From Caulobacter sp. CCH9-E1 (lineage in GTDB: Bacteria > Pseudomonadota > Alphaproteobacteria > Caulobacterales > Caulobacteraceae): a DNA stretch of 18,420 nt. Each line of letters opens with the position of its first letter. The stretch's first letter is position 1. Shown piece by piece: positions 1 to 7,900 of this stretch. A program made the position numbers and the translations under genes. The notes beneath the pieces were generated by a model. That model was not told the DNA's origin, searched no databases, and saw nothing but the letters and a program-made list of their open reading frames with translations. The stretch lies in contig NZ_LSJA01000223.1 of the NCBI RefSeq assembly GCF_001556515.1, forward strand, positions 1-18,420, in the 5' to 3' direction.

Positions 1-30
1 GGATAGCGCTACGCGCTTCCGGGATGACAC
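1..30. repeat. Family A dispersed palindrome, right half
   Basis: This is the right half of a hairpin element whose left half lies outside the window. It ends in TTCCGGGATGACAC, the same terminal sequence as the copies at 16961-17002 and 18307-18420. It sits just beyond the stop codon of the minus-strand M28 peptidase gene and could act as its terminator or mRNA 3' end. Confidence 0.7.
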
Positions 31-65
31 GGGTTGGGTTGGAGCGGCCTACTTCGCCGCCCCAA

Positions 66-1775
66 TCACTTCGCCGCCGACGGATGCCCCGCGGGAGCAA
101 ACGCCGCGCCGAAGAAGTCGCCCTTCTTCCAGACCGGGCGGGCCGGGGTGTTGGCCAGTTCGCGGGCGATCTCGTAGTTCACCAGGGCGAACTTGGCGGC
201 CGCCTGGTAGTCGATCGGCTGGTTCAGGTCATCGCCCGGGTGGTGGTAGTTGGTCTTCAGGAAGGTGGTGAAGGCCTTCTCGCCGCCGTTCTGGAAGCCG
301 GTCATCAGAAACACCGACGGCACGCCCTGCTCGACGAAGCGGTAGTGGTCCGAGCGGGTGAACAGGCCTTCGTCCGGCATCGGGTCGCCCGACAGCGCCA
401 CGCCCACGCGGCCAGCGGCCTTCTTCACCGCCTCGCCCACGGTCGAGCGGTCGGCGCCGAACGCGATGACGTCGGTGAACGGATACAGCAGCACCGGCAT
501 GTCCAGGTTCACGTCGGCGGCGATGTCGGCCTTCTTCACGGTCGGGTTGTTGGCGAAGTAGTCCGAACCGACCAGGCCCTTTTCCTCGCCGGTCACGGCC
601 AAGAGCACGATCGAGCGCTTGGGGCGGATCTTGGTGTTCTTGAAGCCGCGCGCGACCTCCAGCAGGGTCGCCACGCCCGAGGCGTTGTCCAGCGCGCCGT
701 TGTTGACGCGGTCCTCGCCCGGCTTGGCGTTCTCCTTGATCCCGATGTGATCCAGGTGGGCCGACAGGATGACGGTCTGGGCCTTCAGCTTCGGGTCCGA
801 GCCCTCGATGATCCCGACGACGTTGCTGCTCTCGCGCTTTTCGATCTCGGTCTTCAGCACGACCTTGGCCTTGCTGGCCAGCGGGAAGCCCTTGACCGCG
901 CCTTCCGGCTTCTCGGCCTCGGCCAAGACGGCGTCGAGGGCGGTCGGCGCGCCGGCGAACAGCTTGGCCGCGCCGGCCAGGCTGATCTGGGCCAGGGCCG
1001 GGGCGGCCGGCGCGCGGATGGCGCCGACGTCCTGGGCGTCGCGCCAGGTGACGCGCCATTCCTTCATGCCGGCCAGGCCGCGCGCGAACGGACGGCGCTT
1101 CTCGCCGCTGGTGGTCGGGATGGTCAGGACGCCGATCGCGCCGCGCTTGGCCGCTTCGGTCCGCTTGGTGTTGGGGCTGGAGAGGTGGGCGCGCTCCTCG
1201 GTCTGGATCGAGGACGGGGCGCCGGTCAGCATGACGACGATCTTGCCCTTCACGTCCAGGCCCGCGTAGTCGTCGCGGCCGCGCGTGGCGTCGACGACGC
1301 CATAGCCGACGAACACCAGCGGGGCCTCGACCGACAGATCGGCGGCCTGGGCCTGGGCGTTCGGCAGGTAGTCCTCGCCGTACTTGAGGGCCACGGCCTC
1401 GCCGCCATCAGCCTGGGGTGCGCCGGTCAGGGTCAGCGAACCCTCGCCGGCCGGCCGGAAGGCCAGCAGCGGCACGCGCTGCAGGTACGAGCCCTTGTCG
1501 CCGCCCGGCTTGACGCCCAGCAGGGCGTACTGGGCCGCGACGTAGTTGGCGGCGATGTCGTAGCCGCGCGTGCCGGCCTCGCGGCCTTCCATCGCGTCGT
1601 CGGCCAGGAAGGTCATGTGCGCCTTGATCGCCTCGGCGGAGGGGACGAAGTCCGATCCGGCCGGAGCCTTCTTCGCGGCGGCGGCGGCGGGCTTGGCGGG
1701 CGCGGCCGCCAGGACCGGCTGGGCGACCATCAGCAGGGCGGCGCTGGCGAGCGCGGCGCGACGCGTGAACGACAT
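66..1775 (-). CDS. Exported M28-family zinc metallopeptidase with PA-domain insert
   Basis: Predicted 569-residue zinc aminopeptidase-like hydrolase acting outside the cytoplasm. A Sec signal peptide covers about residues 1-24 (MSFTRRAALASAALLMVAQP, ending in an Ala-rich cleavage region). A PA-like insert lies around residues 145-250 (VFVGYGV, DVKGKIVVML). The M28 catalytic domain follows with its metal and catalytic residues: H340 and D342 in HLDH, D363 in LDNASG, E397/E398 in GEEKG, D425 in NLDMP, and H511/H512 in YHHPGDD. The frame opens with a TTG two codons upstream, but I prefer the ATG at 1775. GAGGAG lies 10 bases before that ATG, although only 4 before the TTG. The gene stands alone, with a family A hairpin after its stop. 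The true substrate (peptides, glutamate carboxypeptidase-like or other) cannot be read from the sequence. Confidence 0.95.
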   Translation of the reverse strand: MSFTRRAALASAALLMVAQPVLAAAPAKPAAAAAKKAPAGSDFVPSAEAIKAHMTFLADDAMEGREAGTRGYDIAANYVAAQYALLGVKPGGDKGSYLQRVPLLAFRPAGEGSLTLTGAPQADGGEAVALKYGEDYLPNAQAQAADLSVEAPLVFVGYGVVDATRGRDDYAGLDVKGKIVVMLTGAPSSIQTEERAHLSSPNTKRTEAAKRGAIGVLTIPTTSGEKRRPFARGLAGMKEWRVTWRDAQDVGAIRAPAAPALAQISLAGAAKLFAGAPTALDAVLAEAEKPEGAVKGFPLASKAKVVLKTEIEKRESSNVVGIIEGSDPKLKAQTVILSAHLDHIGIKENAKPGEDRVNNGALDNASGVATLLEVARGFKNTKIRPKRSIVLLAVTGEEKGLVGSDYFANNPTVKKADIAADVNLDMPVLLYPFTDVIAFGADRSTVGEAVKKAAGRVGVALSGDPMPDEGLFTRSDHYRFVEQGVPSVFLMTGFQNGGEKAFTTFLKTNYHHPGDDLNQPIDYQAAAKFALVNYEIARELANTPARPVWKKGDFFGAAFAPAGHPSAAK

Positions 1776-2072
1776 TCTCAAGAGGCTCCTCGGGACGGTT
1801 CGCTAGGCGCTTGGGCCTTGGCCACGTCCAAACAGTTATCGAAAAACGGCCCCCCAGGGCGCGGTCGCGAACCATGTCGGGACGATGACAGCTTGTCGAG
1901 GCGTGGCGACCTGAACGTTTTGTAATCTTCGGCGGGATCTTGCGCGAATAGGGCGCGGCGAGGGGCGCGCGGTGGTGACGCGCCTTCGACCCCCGCCCTT
2001 TCCGCCCTCCACCTCAGGAGGAGGGGATCATTCCGCCTCCAGCGGAGGTGGGGCCGGAAACCGGCTTTATGG
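1776..2072. other. Intergenic region between divergent M28 and flagellar-type genes
   Basis: No convincing gene is present in this non-coding stretch. It contains the ribosome binding site of the M28 gene (GAGGAG on the minus strand, near 1788-1793). At about 2003-2055 there is a CCACCTC/GAGGTGG-type inverted repeat with internal CCTCC and GGAGG units, which looks like a degenerate dispersed palindrome. I could not identify a clear promoter for the M28 gene here. Confidence 0.5.
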
Positions 2073-2087
2073 TTAATTCGCGCTAAA
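2073..2087 (+). promoter_or_regulatory. CtrA-like box upstream of the flagellar-type gene
   Basis: The sequence TTAA-N7-TAAA (TTAATTCGCGCTAAA) differs by one base from the TTAA-N7-TTAA core bound by the cell-cycle regulator CtrA in Caulobacter. It lies about 95-105 bases before the start codon of a flagellar-type gene, a class often under CtrA control. The same stretch (GCTAAAAA) could also be a -10 element. One near match is weak evidence. Confidence 0.3.
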
Positions 2088-2100
2088 AAAGGTGACTAAG

Positions 2101-2115
2101 TGGTAAATTTTACCA
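2101..2115. promoter_or_regulatory. Perfect 15-bp palindrome TGGTAAATTTTACCA
   Basis: The two 7-base arms TGGTAAA and TTTACCA around a central T are perfectly complementary. The site is AT-rich in a very GC-rich setting and lies 65 bases upstream of the flagellar-type start codon. It looks like an operator for a dimeric regulator. The regulator is unknown. Confidence 0.45.
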
Positions 2116-2179
2116 TCTTTGGTTGCGACCGCTTAACCGAACCGACCGGATAACTCGCGACGAGCAAGGAGGACGCCTT

Positions 2180-2419
2180 ATGCAGGCTCTCGCTATCGCC
2201 GCCGCCGGTATGACGGTCGCCGCCAACCGCTTGAACGCTAGCGCTCAGCGGGTGGCGACGGCCGACGCGCACGCCGAGAAGGTCGAAGAACTGAAGGACG
2301 TGGACTACGCCAAGGAGCGGGTTGAGCAGATCAGCGCTCAATACGACTTCAAGGCCAACGCCAAGGTCGTTCAGACCGCCGACCAGATGACCGGCGCGCT
2401 GCTGAACATCAAGGCCTAG
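2180..2419 (+). CDS. Small flagellar rod/hook-type protein, terminal helices only
   Basis: 79 residues. The N-terminal half (AIAAAGMTVAANRLNASAQR) resembles the start of flagellar axial proteins (rod/hook N-terminal domain). The C-terminal half (VDYAKERVEQISAQYDFKAN, then KVVQTADQMTGALLNIKA) resembles the conserved C-terminal rod/hook motif that ends in an Asn-Ala-x-Val-x-x-Thr-Ala-Asp series. FlgB, FlgC and FlgG carry at least 130 residues, so this protein is essentially the two coiled-coil ends joined with no middle domain. The ATG is fixed by AGGAGG seven bases upstream. No other flagellar gene lies nearby. It may be a minor axial or adaptor component; the exact role is unknown. Confidence 0.85.
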   Translation: MQALAIAAAGMTVAANRLNASAQRVATADAHAEKVEELKDVDYAKERVEQISAQYDFKANAKVVQTADQMTGALLNIKA

Positions 2420-2486
2420 TCCCGCTCCACGCGTTTGGGTCTCGCGCTGTCCCGGTTCGCCGGAGGAGCGCTGGACTCTACCCCCA

Positions 2487-2530
2487 GCCAAGCGCCCGAA
2501 GCGCGCCCCCTTTTGCCGAGGGCGCTTGGC
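2487..2530 (+). terminator. Stem-loop after the flagellar-type gene
   Basis: A perfect 11-bp inverted repeat, GCCAAGCGCCC (2487-2497) and GGGCGCTTGGC (2520-2530), encloses a loop that contains CCCCCTTTT. It lies 68 bases after the stop codon. There is no T-tract after the stem, so it may be a structural 3' end rather than a classical terminator. Confidence 0.4.
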
Positions 2531-2531
2531 C

Positions 2532-2571
2532 GCCGCCTCCCGCAGCGCCCCCTATGTTTGCGGGAGGCGGC
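2532..2571. terminator. Second strong stem-loop between convergent genes
   Basis: A perfect 13-bp stem, GCCGCCTCCCGCA (2532-2544) and TGCGGGAGGCGGC (2559-2571), closes a 14-base loop. It immediately follows the previous stem-loop. No U-run follows on either strand. It is probably an mRNA 3'-end structure or a dispersed palindromic unit. Confidence 0.4.
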
Positions 2572-2599
2572 CCCTAGCCATTTCGCTGCATGTCTCTCT

Positions 2600-2722
2600 T
2601 CCTTCTCCCCTTGCGGGAGAAGGTGTCGGCGTAGCCGACGGATGAGGGGTTGAAGAGCGGGTCCGCGCGACCCCTCACCCGACCCGCTTCGCGGGCCACC
2701 CTCTCCCGCAAGGGGAGAGGGA
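2600..2722. repeat. Family B dispersed palindrome, copy 1
   Basis: A long imperfect inverted repeat. The left arm carries CCTTCTCCCCTTGCGGGAGA followed by GGTGTCGGCGTAGCCGACGG. The right arm carries CCCCTCACCCGACCCG and then CTCTCCCGCAAGGGGAGAGG. A near-identical element occurs at 15423-15546, 12.7 kb away. It ends ten bases before the carA stop codon region and may serve as the carA 3' end. Confidence 0.85.
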
Positions 2723-2731
2723 TTTCCTTTC

Positions 2732-3898
2732 CTACTTCGCCTTGTCCATCAGACCGGCAAACCGCTCGAACAGGTACAGGCTGTCCGTCGGGCCCGGCGA
2801 GGCTTCCGGGTGGTGCTGGACGCTGAAGACCGGCTTGTCGGCCAGGGCGATGCCGGCGTTGGTGCCGTCGAACAGCGAGACGTGGGTCTCCTGCACCGGC
2901 GCGGGCAGCGAGGCGCTGTCCACCGTGAAGCCGTGGTTCATCGAGACGATCTCGACCTTGCCGGTGGTCAGGTCCTTCACGGGGTGGTTGGCCCCATGGT
3001 GGCCCTGCTCCATCTTCACGGTCTTGGCGCCCAGGGCCAGGGCCAGCATCTGGTGGCCCAGGCAGATGCCGAACACCGGCTTGCCGCTGGCGACCAGTTT
3101 CTGGATTTCCGGCACGGCGTATTGGCCGGTCGCGGCCGGGTCGCCCGGGCCGTTGCTCAGCAGCACGCCGTCCGGATTGCGGGCCAGGATGTCCTCGGCC
3201 TTGGTGTCGGCCGGCACCACCGTGGCGCGGGCGCCGACGTGGGCCAGAGCGCGCAGGATGTTGCGCTTGACGCCATAGTCGATGACCACGACCTCGTACT
3301 TGGGCTTGTCGAGCTTGGCGTAGCCTTCCGGCCACGACCACAGGCCCTCGTCCCAGGTGAAGGTCTGGGTGGTCGAGGCGTCCTTGGCCAGGTCCAGGCC
3401 CACCAGGCCGGCCCAGGCCTTGGCCTTGGCGACCAGCGCCGGAAGGTCGAACTTGCCCTCGGGCGAGTGGGCGATGACGCCGTGCGGCATGCCCGTCTCG
3501 CGGATCTTGCGGGTCAGGGCGCGGGTGTCGATGCCGGCCAGGCCGATGACGCCGCGGTTTTTCATCCAGGCGTCGAAGTCGCCGCCGGCGCGCCAGTTGG
3601 CCTGCTCGGTCGGGACGTCGCGGAACAGGGCGCCGCGGGCGGCCGTCTCGGCCACGCCGGTGACCTGCTCGACGTCCTCGGCGTTCGTGCCGACATTGCC
3701 CACGTGCGGGAAGGTGAAGGCCACGATCTGGGCCATGTAGGAGGGGTCCGTCAGGATCTCCTGGTAGCCGGTCATGGCGGTGTTGAAGCACACCTCGCCG
3801 ACCGCGTCGCCGACCGCGCCGCAGCCCACGCCTTGCAGGATCGTGCCATCGGCCAGGGCCAGAACGCCGGTAACGCCGGGAAGAAGGTCTTGGGACAT
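2732..3898 (-). CDS. carA: Carbamoyl-phosphate synthase small subunit (glutamine amidotransferase)
   Basis: 388 residues, the usual CarA length. It hydrolyses glutamine and channels ammonia to CarB, which makes carbamoyl phosphate for arginine and pyrimidine synthesis in the cytoplasm. The N-terminal CarA domain contains [17 protein letters not shown]. The class I glutaminase domain has the nucleophile C279 in GICLGHQ and the His/Glu pair H363 and E365 in QHHPEAS. The ATG at 3898 is preceded by GGAG at 11 bases. An in-frame ATG at 3946 lacks a ribosome binding site, and the still longer open frame (to 4402) runs through the leader and promoter. No carB follows on this strand, so the subunits are encoded apart. 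Upstream lies a leader with attenuator-like structures. Confidence 0.98.
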   Translation of the reverse strand: MSQDLLPGVTGVLALADGTILQGVGCGAVGDAVGEVCFNTAMTGYQEILTDPSYMAQIVAFTFPHVGNVGTNAEDVEQVTGVAETAARGALFRDVPTEQANWRAGGDFDAWMKNRGVIGLAGIDTRALTRKIRETGMPHGVIAHSPEGKFDLPALVAKAKAWAGLVGLDLAKDASTTQTFTWDEGLWSWPEGYAKLDKPKYEVVVIDYGVKRNILRALAHVGARATVVPADTKAEDILARNPDGVLLSNGPGDPAATGQYAVPEIQKLVASGKPVFGICLGHQMLALALGAKTVKMEQGHHGANHPVKDLTTGKVEIVSMNHGFTVDSASLPAPVQETHVSLFDGTNAGIALADKPVFSVQHHPEASPGPTDSLYLFERFAGLMDKAK

Positions 3899-3952
3899 TC
3901 TGTTGAGCGCTCCTGAACGCAATCGGGCCCGGAATTGGGCGGTCATTTTCGC

Positions 3953-4042
3953 AAAAAGGCGGACCCGGGGTAACCCCCGTCCGGGCCCCGCGCGCAGGGC
4001 CGTCTCCTTGCAAGAAAGCGGACGGGCTTTGGGCCCGTCCGC
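3953..4042 (-). promoter_or_regulatory. Attenuator-like leader of carA
   Basis: Read on the minus strand, hairpin 1 is a perfect 10-bp stem, GCGGACGGGC/GCCCGTCCGC (4018-4042). A terminator-like hairpin follows, CGGAC-G-GGGG TTA CCCC-GG-GTCCG (3960-3983), and then CC and five Ts (3953-3957). The 3' arm of hairpin 1 (CCCGTCCG) is also complementary to CGGACGGG at the start of the terminator stem. The two structures are therefore mutually exclusive, as in an attenuator. AAGGAG lies between them, but no ATG- or GTG-started leader peptide follows. The structure is directly visible; its regulatory role is inferred. Confidence 0.5.
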
Positions 4043-4058
4043 CGCGCAAACGGCGCGG

Positions 4059-4087
4059 TGTCTAGGGGGTATGGGGGAGGGGGTCAA
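4059..4087 (-). promoter_or_regulatory. Sigma-70-type promoter of carA
   Basis: On the minus strand TTGACC (4082-4087) is followed by a 17-base C-rich spacer and TAGACA (4059-4064). The predicted transcription start near 4052 gives a leader of about 154 bases that contains both attenuator hairpins. Confidence 0.55.
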
Positions 4088-4235
4088 CCCCTCTCGATCA
4101 CGCGAATTTCCAGGGCTCCCACATTCCCGTGATCGCTGAACGCGCGCCCTCGCGCGAGGCGGGAAAAACGCTTTATAGTAAAGGGCTTCCGGATATGGCC
4201 CCAAGAGAAGCGCGACGAACACGGGAGGACGGCCC

Positions 4236-4526
4236 ATGCTCGAGTTGCGTCCCAATTGCGAGTGCTGCGACCGCGACCTGCCGCCGGCCAGCCCGGAGGC
4301 GCGAATCTGCACCTTCGAGCACACCTTCTGCGCCACGTGCGCCGAGCTGCGCTTTGACGATGTTTGCCCCGACTGCGGCGGCGGCCTGGTCGCCCGACCC
4401 ATCCGGCCGGAGACGCAGCTGCACCGCTTCCCAGCCTCGCTGCGGCGGGTGCTGAAGGCGCACCGGCCGGCGGCGCCGATCCTGCCGCCAAGGCGCGAGC
4501 CCGAGCAGCCGGCGGGGTGGGTGTAA
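4236..4526 (+). CDS. DUF1272-type small cysteine-rich protein
   Basis: 96 residues. The first half is a compact cysteine-rich module with C8, C10, C11, C25, C32, C35, C44 and C47, arranged as CECC, a single Cys, then CATC and CPDC pairs, plus H29. This pattern matches the DUF1272 family of small, presumably zinc-binding proteins of unknown function. The C-terminal part is Pro/Arg-rich and probably disordered. GGGAGG lies seven bases before the ATG. A TATAGT sequence at 4174-4179 could be a -10 box, but no matching -35 is clear. It is divergent from carA and stands alone. The partner or substrate is unknown. Confidence 0.88.
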   Translation: MLELRPNCECCDRDLPPASPEARICTFEHTFCATCAELRFDDVCPDCGGGLVARPIRPETQLHRFPASLRRVLKAHRPAAPILPPRREPEQPAGWV

Positions 4527-4564
4527 GGCGTTCTCGCGCCTAGTGCGCCCGTATCGAAATCTCC

Positions 4565-4697
4565 CCCGACCTCCCCGGCGAATGCCGGGGTCTAGATCGA
4601 ACGCGCGGGATACGGCGGTCTTGGTTGGCGGCTCAATCGCGAACACTCAAGCCGTTCCGGATGTATCTGGGCCCCGGCATTCGCCGGGGAGGTCGGG
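4565..4697. repeat. Family C dispersed palindrome, copy 1
   Basis: Two 26-base arms (4565-4590 and 4672-4697) are perfect reverse complements. Each contains its own small hairpin, CCCCGGCGAATGCCGGGG. The arms are separated by about 80 bases. A related element lies at 13137-13245. Its position 38 bases after the DUF1272 stop suggests a 3'-end or terminator function, and it separates that gene from the receptor promoter. Confidence 0.9.
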
Positions 4698-4818
4698 AAA
4701 TTGTGGGGCTCCGTCCTTGTCCCGCTAAGCGCGCTGTTCACGTTATCCTCCCCTCTCCTCAGCACCGTTGCGTCGGCGCCGCAGTGGCCAACCAAAGGTC
4801 CGACACTCCTCCGACAAC

Positions 4819-4831
4819 GAGGTCTGACCAC
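4819..4831 (+). promoter_or_regulatory. GntR/FadR-type operator of the TonB receptor gene
   Basis: GAGGTCTGACCAC is a near-perfect palindrome that fits the TGGTnnnACCA-like operators of FadR-subfamily GntR regulators. It differs only at the central base from the site in front of manD (minus strand of 13043-13055). It ends one base before the -35 hexamer. The GntR protein encoded at 10725-11474 is the natural candidate to bind it. Confidence 0.6.
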
Positions 4832-4832
4832 G

Positions 4833-4861
4833 TTGACACACGAGGACATACCTCGTAACGC
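4833..4861 (+). promoter_or_regulatory. Promoter of the TonB receptor gene
   Basis: TTGACA (4833-4838), a 17-base spacer and TAACGC (4856-4861). The spacer carries a palindrome, ACGAGG-ACATA-CCTCGT (4840-4856), that could be a further operator. The predicted start near 4868 gives a 5' leader of about 107 bases. Confidence 0.6.
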
Positions 4862-4867
4862 TTCCAG

Positions 4868-4881
4868 TGTGACCGCTACCA
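4868..4881 (+). promoter_or_regulatory. LacI-type operator-like site at the receptor transcription start
   Basis: TGTGACCGCTACCA satisfies all fixed positions of the LacI-family pattern TGnnAnCGnTnnCA. It is similar to the xylanase site at 17080-17093. As I recall, it differs at two positions from the XylR operator of the Caulobacter xylX promoter (TGTTAGCGCTACCA). It starts 7 bases after the -10 box, a repressing position. Confidence 0.5.
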
Positions 4882-4974
4882 CTGCCTTATGGCGGGGCGT
4901 CAGGCTCTAAAAGGAGTCGGCGGGTCGCGGCGAACAACGAACTGGCGCAATGCGTCAACCTTAGGGGGAGAAAC

Positions 4975-7900
4975 ATGCGGACTACCCGACAAAACCGTTC
5001 CGCCCGTCGTCTGGCTCTGATCGGCGCGACCTGCCTGACCACTTTGACGATCGGTCAGGCCGCTTATGCTCAGACCGCCCAGGCTCCGGCCGCCGCGGAA
5101 GACAACAGCGCCGTCGAAGAGATCGTCGTCACCGGCTACCGCAAGAGCCTGGCGCAATCGACGGTCGCCAAGCGCGAGACCACCGGCTTCGCCGACGCGA
5201 TCTTCGCCGAAGACATCGGCAAGTTCCCCGACTCCAACATCGCCGAGTCGTTCAACCGCATCCCCGGCATCACCATCACCCGCGACATCACGGGCGAAGG
5301 CACGAACGTCGCCATCCGCGGTCTGGGTTCGAACTTCACCAACGTGACGCTGAACGGCGCCTCGATCGCCGTGGCCTCGTCGGGCGCGACCGACGCGCAG
5401 GGCACCGACCGCTCGGTGGACCTGTCGTTCTTCCCGACCGACCTCTTCACCAAGCTGACGGTGAACAAGAGCTACTCGGCCAGCCTGCTGGAAGGCGGCG
5501 CGGCGGGTAACATCGACATGCGCTCGGCGCGTCCGTTCGACCGTCCGGGCCAGCACCTGAGCATGAACATCCAGGGCGTGAAGGCCGACGGCGCCAAGCT
5601 GGGCGGCAAGGGCTCGCTGATCGCTAGCAAGACCTGGGACAACTTCGGCGTCCTGTTCGGCGTTTCGGGCCAGCGCCTGAAGACCGACACGCGCGGCTAC
5701 GAGACCATCGGCTTCACCAATCCGAACCTGTCGGCCGCCCAGTGCGGCGCGGCCACGGGCTGTAACGCCACCGGCGGCGGCAACTGGACGATCCCGGCCA
5801 CGGTGCCGGTCGGCGCCGGCGGCGGCCTGGTGGCCGGCACGGTCATCGATCGCAACTTCCTGTTGGCCAACAACCCCGGCGCGACCATCCAGCAGATCGA
5901 CAACGGCCTGCTGCCGCGCCTGGGCCGTCCGTCGGCCTCGTACGGCACCCGCGACCGCATCAATCTGGTCGGCAGCCTCGAGTGGCAGCCGAACGACGAC
6001 ATGAAGTTCTATGTCGACGGTCTGTACGGCTACAAAAAGAACGACCTGATCCGCGAAGACATGATGTGGATCGTCCGCAACGGCGCGATCATTCCGCTGA
6101 ACACCAAGTACGACAAGGCTGACTGCTCGACCGGCTGCACGGTCACGCAGGGCACCTACGCCAACTCGCAGTTCTTCCTGGAATTCCGTCCCTACATCGA
6201 AAAGACCGAGTTGTGGGGCGTCAATCCGGGCGGCGAGTGGCAGATCACCGACAAGCTGAAGGTCGAGGCCCAGGCCAACTACACCAAGAGCACCTTCCAC
6301 CGCGAAAGCCCGACCTTCGGTCCGGTCACCGCGCTGGGCGCTGGCGCGACGGTCGACTACACCTACAACCCGACCGGCGTCCCGACCATCAAGAGCAGCG
6401 TCGACCTGAACAACCCGGCCAACTTCGTCTGGAACGGCGGCCGCCTGAACATGCAGGACGAGAAGCGCTGGTATGAGACCAAGGGCGCTCGCGGTTCGGT
6501 CACCTGGGGCGATGAGGCTCTGAGCCTGAAGTTCGGCGCCAATTACGACGACATCTCGCGCACCATCCGCGGCTATGACAACAGCGGCGCCTGGCAGAAC
6601 GCGACCTGCGGCAACAACCCCAGCCTGAACCTGCCCTCGCCCAACAGCGGCCCGCCTTGCCAAGGCCTGAACCAGCCGGGCGCCGCTCCGGCCGGTTATC
6701 CGACCTATCCGGGCTACGGCACGGGCTCCACGGCTGGTCAGTCGGGGACGCTCACCTATGGCGGCTCGCTGATCCCGACGGCCAACCTGGCTAGCTTCCT
6801 GAAGCCCGGCCCGGCCGGCTTCGTCACGGTCGACTGGGACAAGGTCAAGCAAGCCACCAAGTACGACCAGTTCCACGACAACACGCCGGAGTCGGGCGGT
6901 TCCAACACCGGCGCCAGCGGCGGCTACATCAACGAGAAGAACAGCTCGGCCTATACCGAGTTGAACGGCGTGACCCAGGTCAAGGACAGCGACCTGCGCT
7001 ACAACATCGGCATCCGCTACGTGCACACCAAGCAGACGATCGGTGGTCGCGTTTCGCTGGCCGATCCGCGCAACAGCCTGCCGGGCGGCGCTCAGCTGCC
7101 GGACGGCGCGCGCTATCCGAACATCACCAACTTCGTCTACACCGAGAACACCTATTCGAAGTGGCTGCCGGCGGCGAACATCGCCTATGACGTCAGCGAG
7201 AACGCCGTGGCCCGCGTCGCGGTCTCGGAAACGATGACCCGTCCGGATCCGGCCGCCCAACTGCCGGGCGTCTCCTTCGGCGCCCCGTCGGCCGACCAGG
7301 CCACGATCGGCAACTCGGCCCTGAAGCCGTACTTCTCGAAGAACATCGACCTGGGCTTCGAGTTCTACACCGGCCAGGAAGGCGTGATCGCGGTCAACGC
7401 GTTCCGCAAGTCGCTGACCGGCTTCACGACCAACAACGTCGTGACCCAACCGTTCTCGGCCCTGGCTCAGTATGGCATCACCTACGACACCCTGAACGAC
7501 ACCCAGAAGACGGCCATCAACTCGCGTGGCGGCCCGACCCAGGCGCAGGTTCAGATCCAGTCTCAGATCAACGTGCCCAACAAGCTGACGATCAACGGCC
7601 TGGAATTCCAGTGGGTTCAGCCGCTCGACTTCCTGACCAGCCGCTTCGGCGTCGAGGGCCTGGGCTTCAACGCCAACGCCACGATCGTCGACCAGACCAG
7701 CAACGGTCCGGCGACCGCCTACGGCGTGGCCAAGTACACCTACAACCTGACCGGCTACTACGAGCACAATGGCGTCAGCCTGCGTCTCAGCCACGTCTAC
7801 CGGAAGGGCTCGCAGTCCAGCGGCGCCAACCAGAACGGCGTGACCCAAGCCGCCCTGTTCTCGGACGACTACAAGCAGACGGACTTCTCCTCGAGCTACG

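Noticed and set aside
24..1925. Plus-strand open frame of 633 codons opposite the M28 peptidase
   Set aside because: The M28 motifs and signal peptide on the minus strand are decisive; the plus-strand product is compositionally biased.
2435..2653. Plus-strand 72-codon ORF after the flagellar-type gene
   Set aside because: It runs through two perfect stem-loops and into the family B repeat, and has no ribosome binding site.
3899..4402. N-terminal extension of carA up to 4402
   Set aside because: The extra residues run through the predicted promoter and attenuator, match nothing in CarA, and the GGAG-preceded ATG at 3898 gives the normal length.
4565..4697. CRISPR-like array from repeated CCCCGGCGAATGCCGGGG units
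   Set aside because: There are only two inverted units, with no regular direct repeats or spacers and no cas genes. It is a dispersed palindrome.
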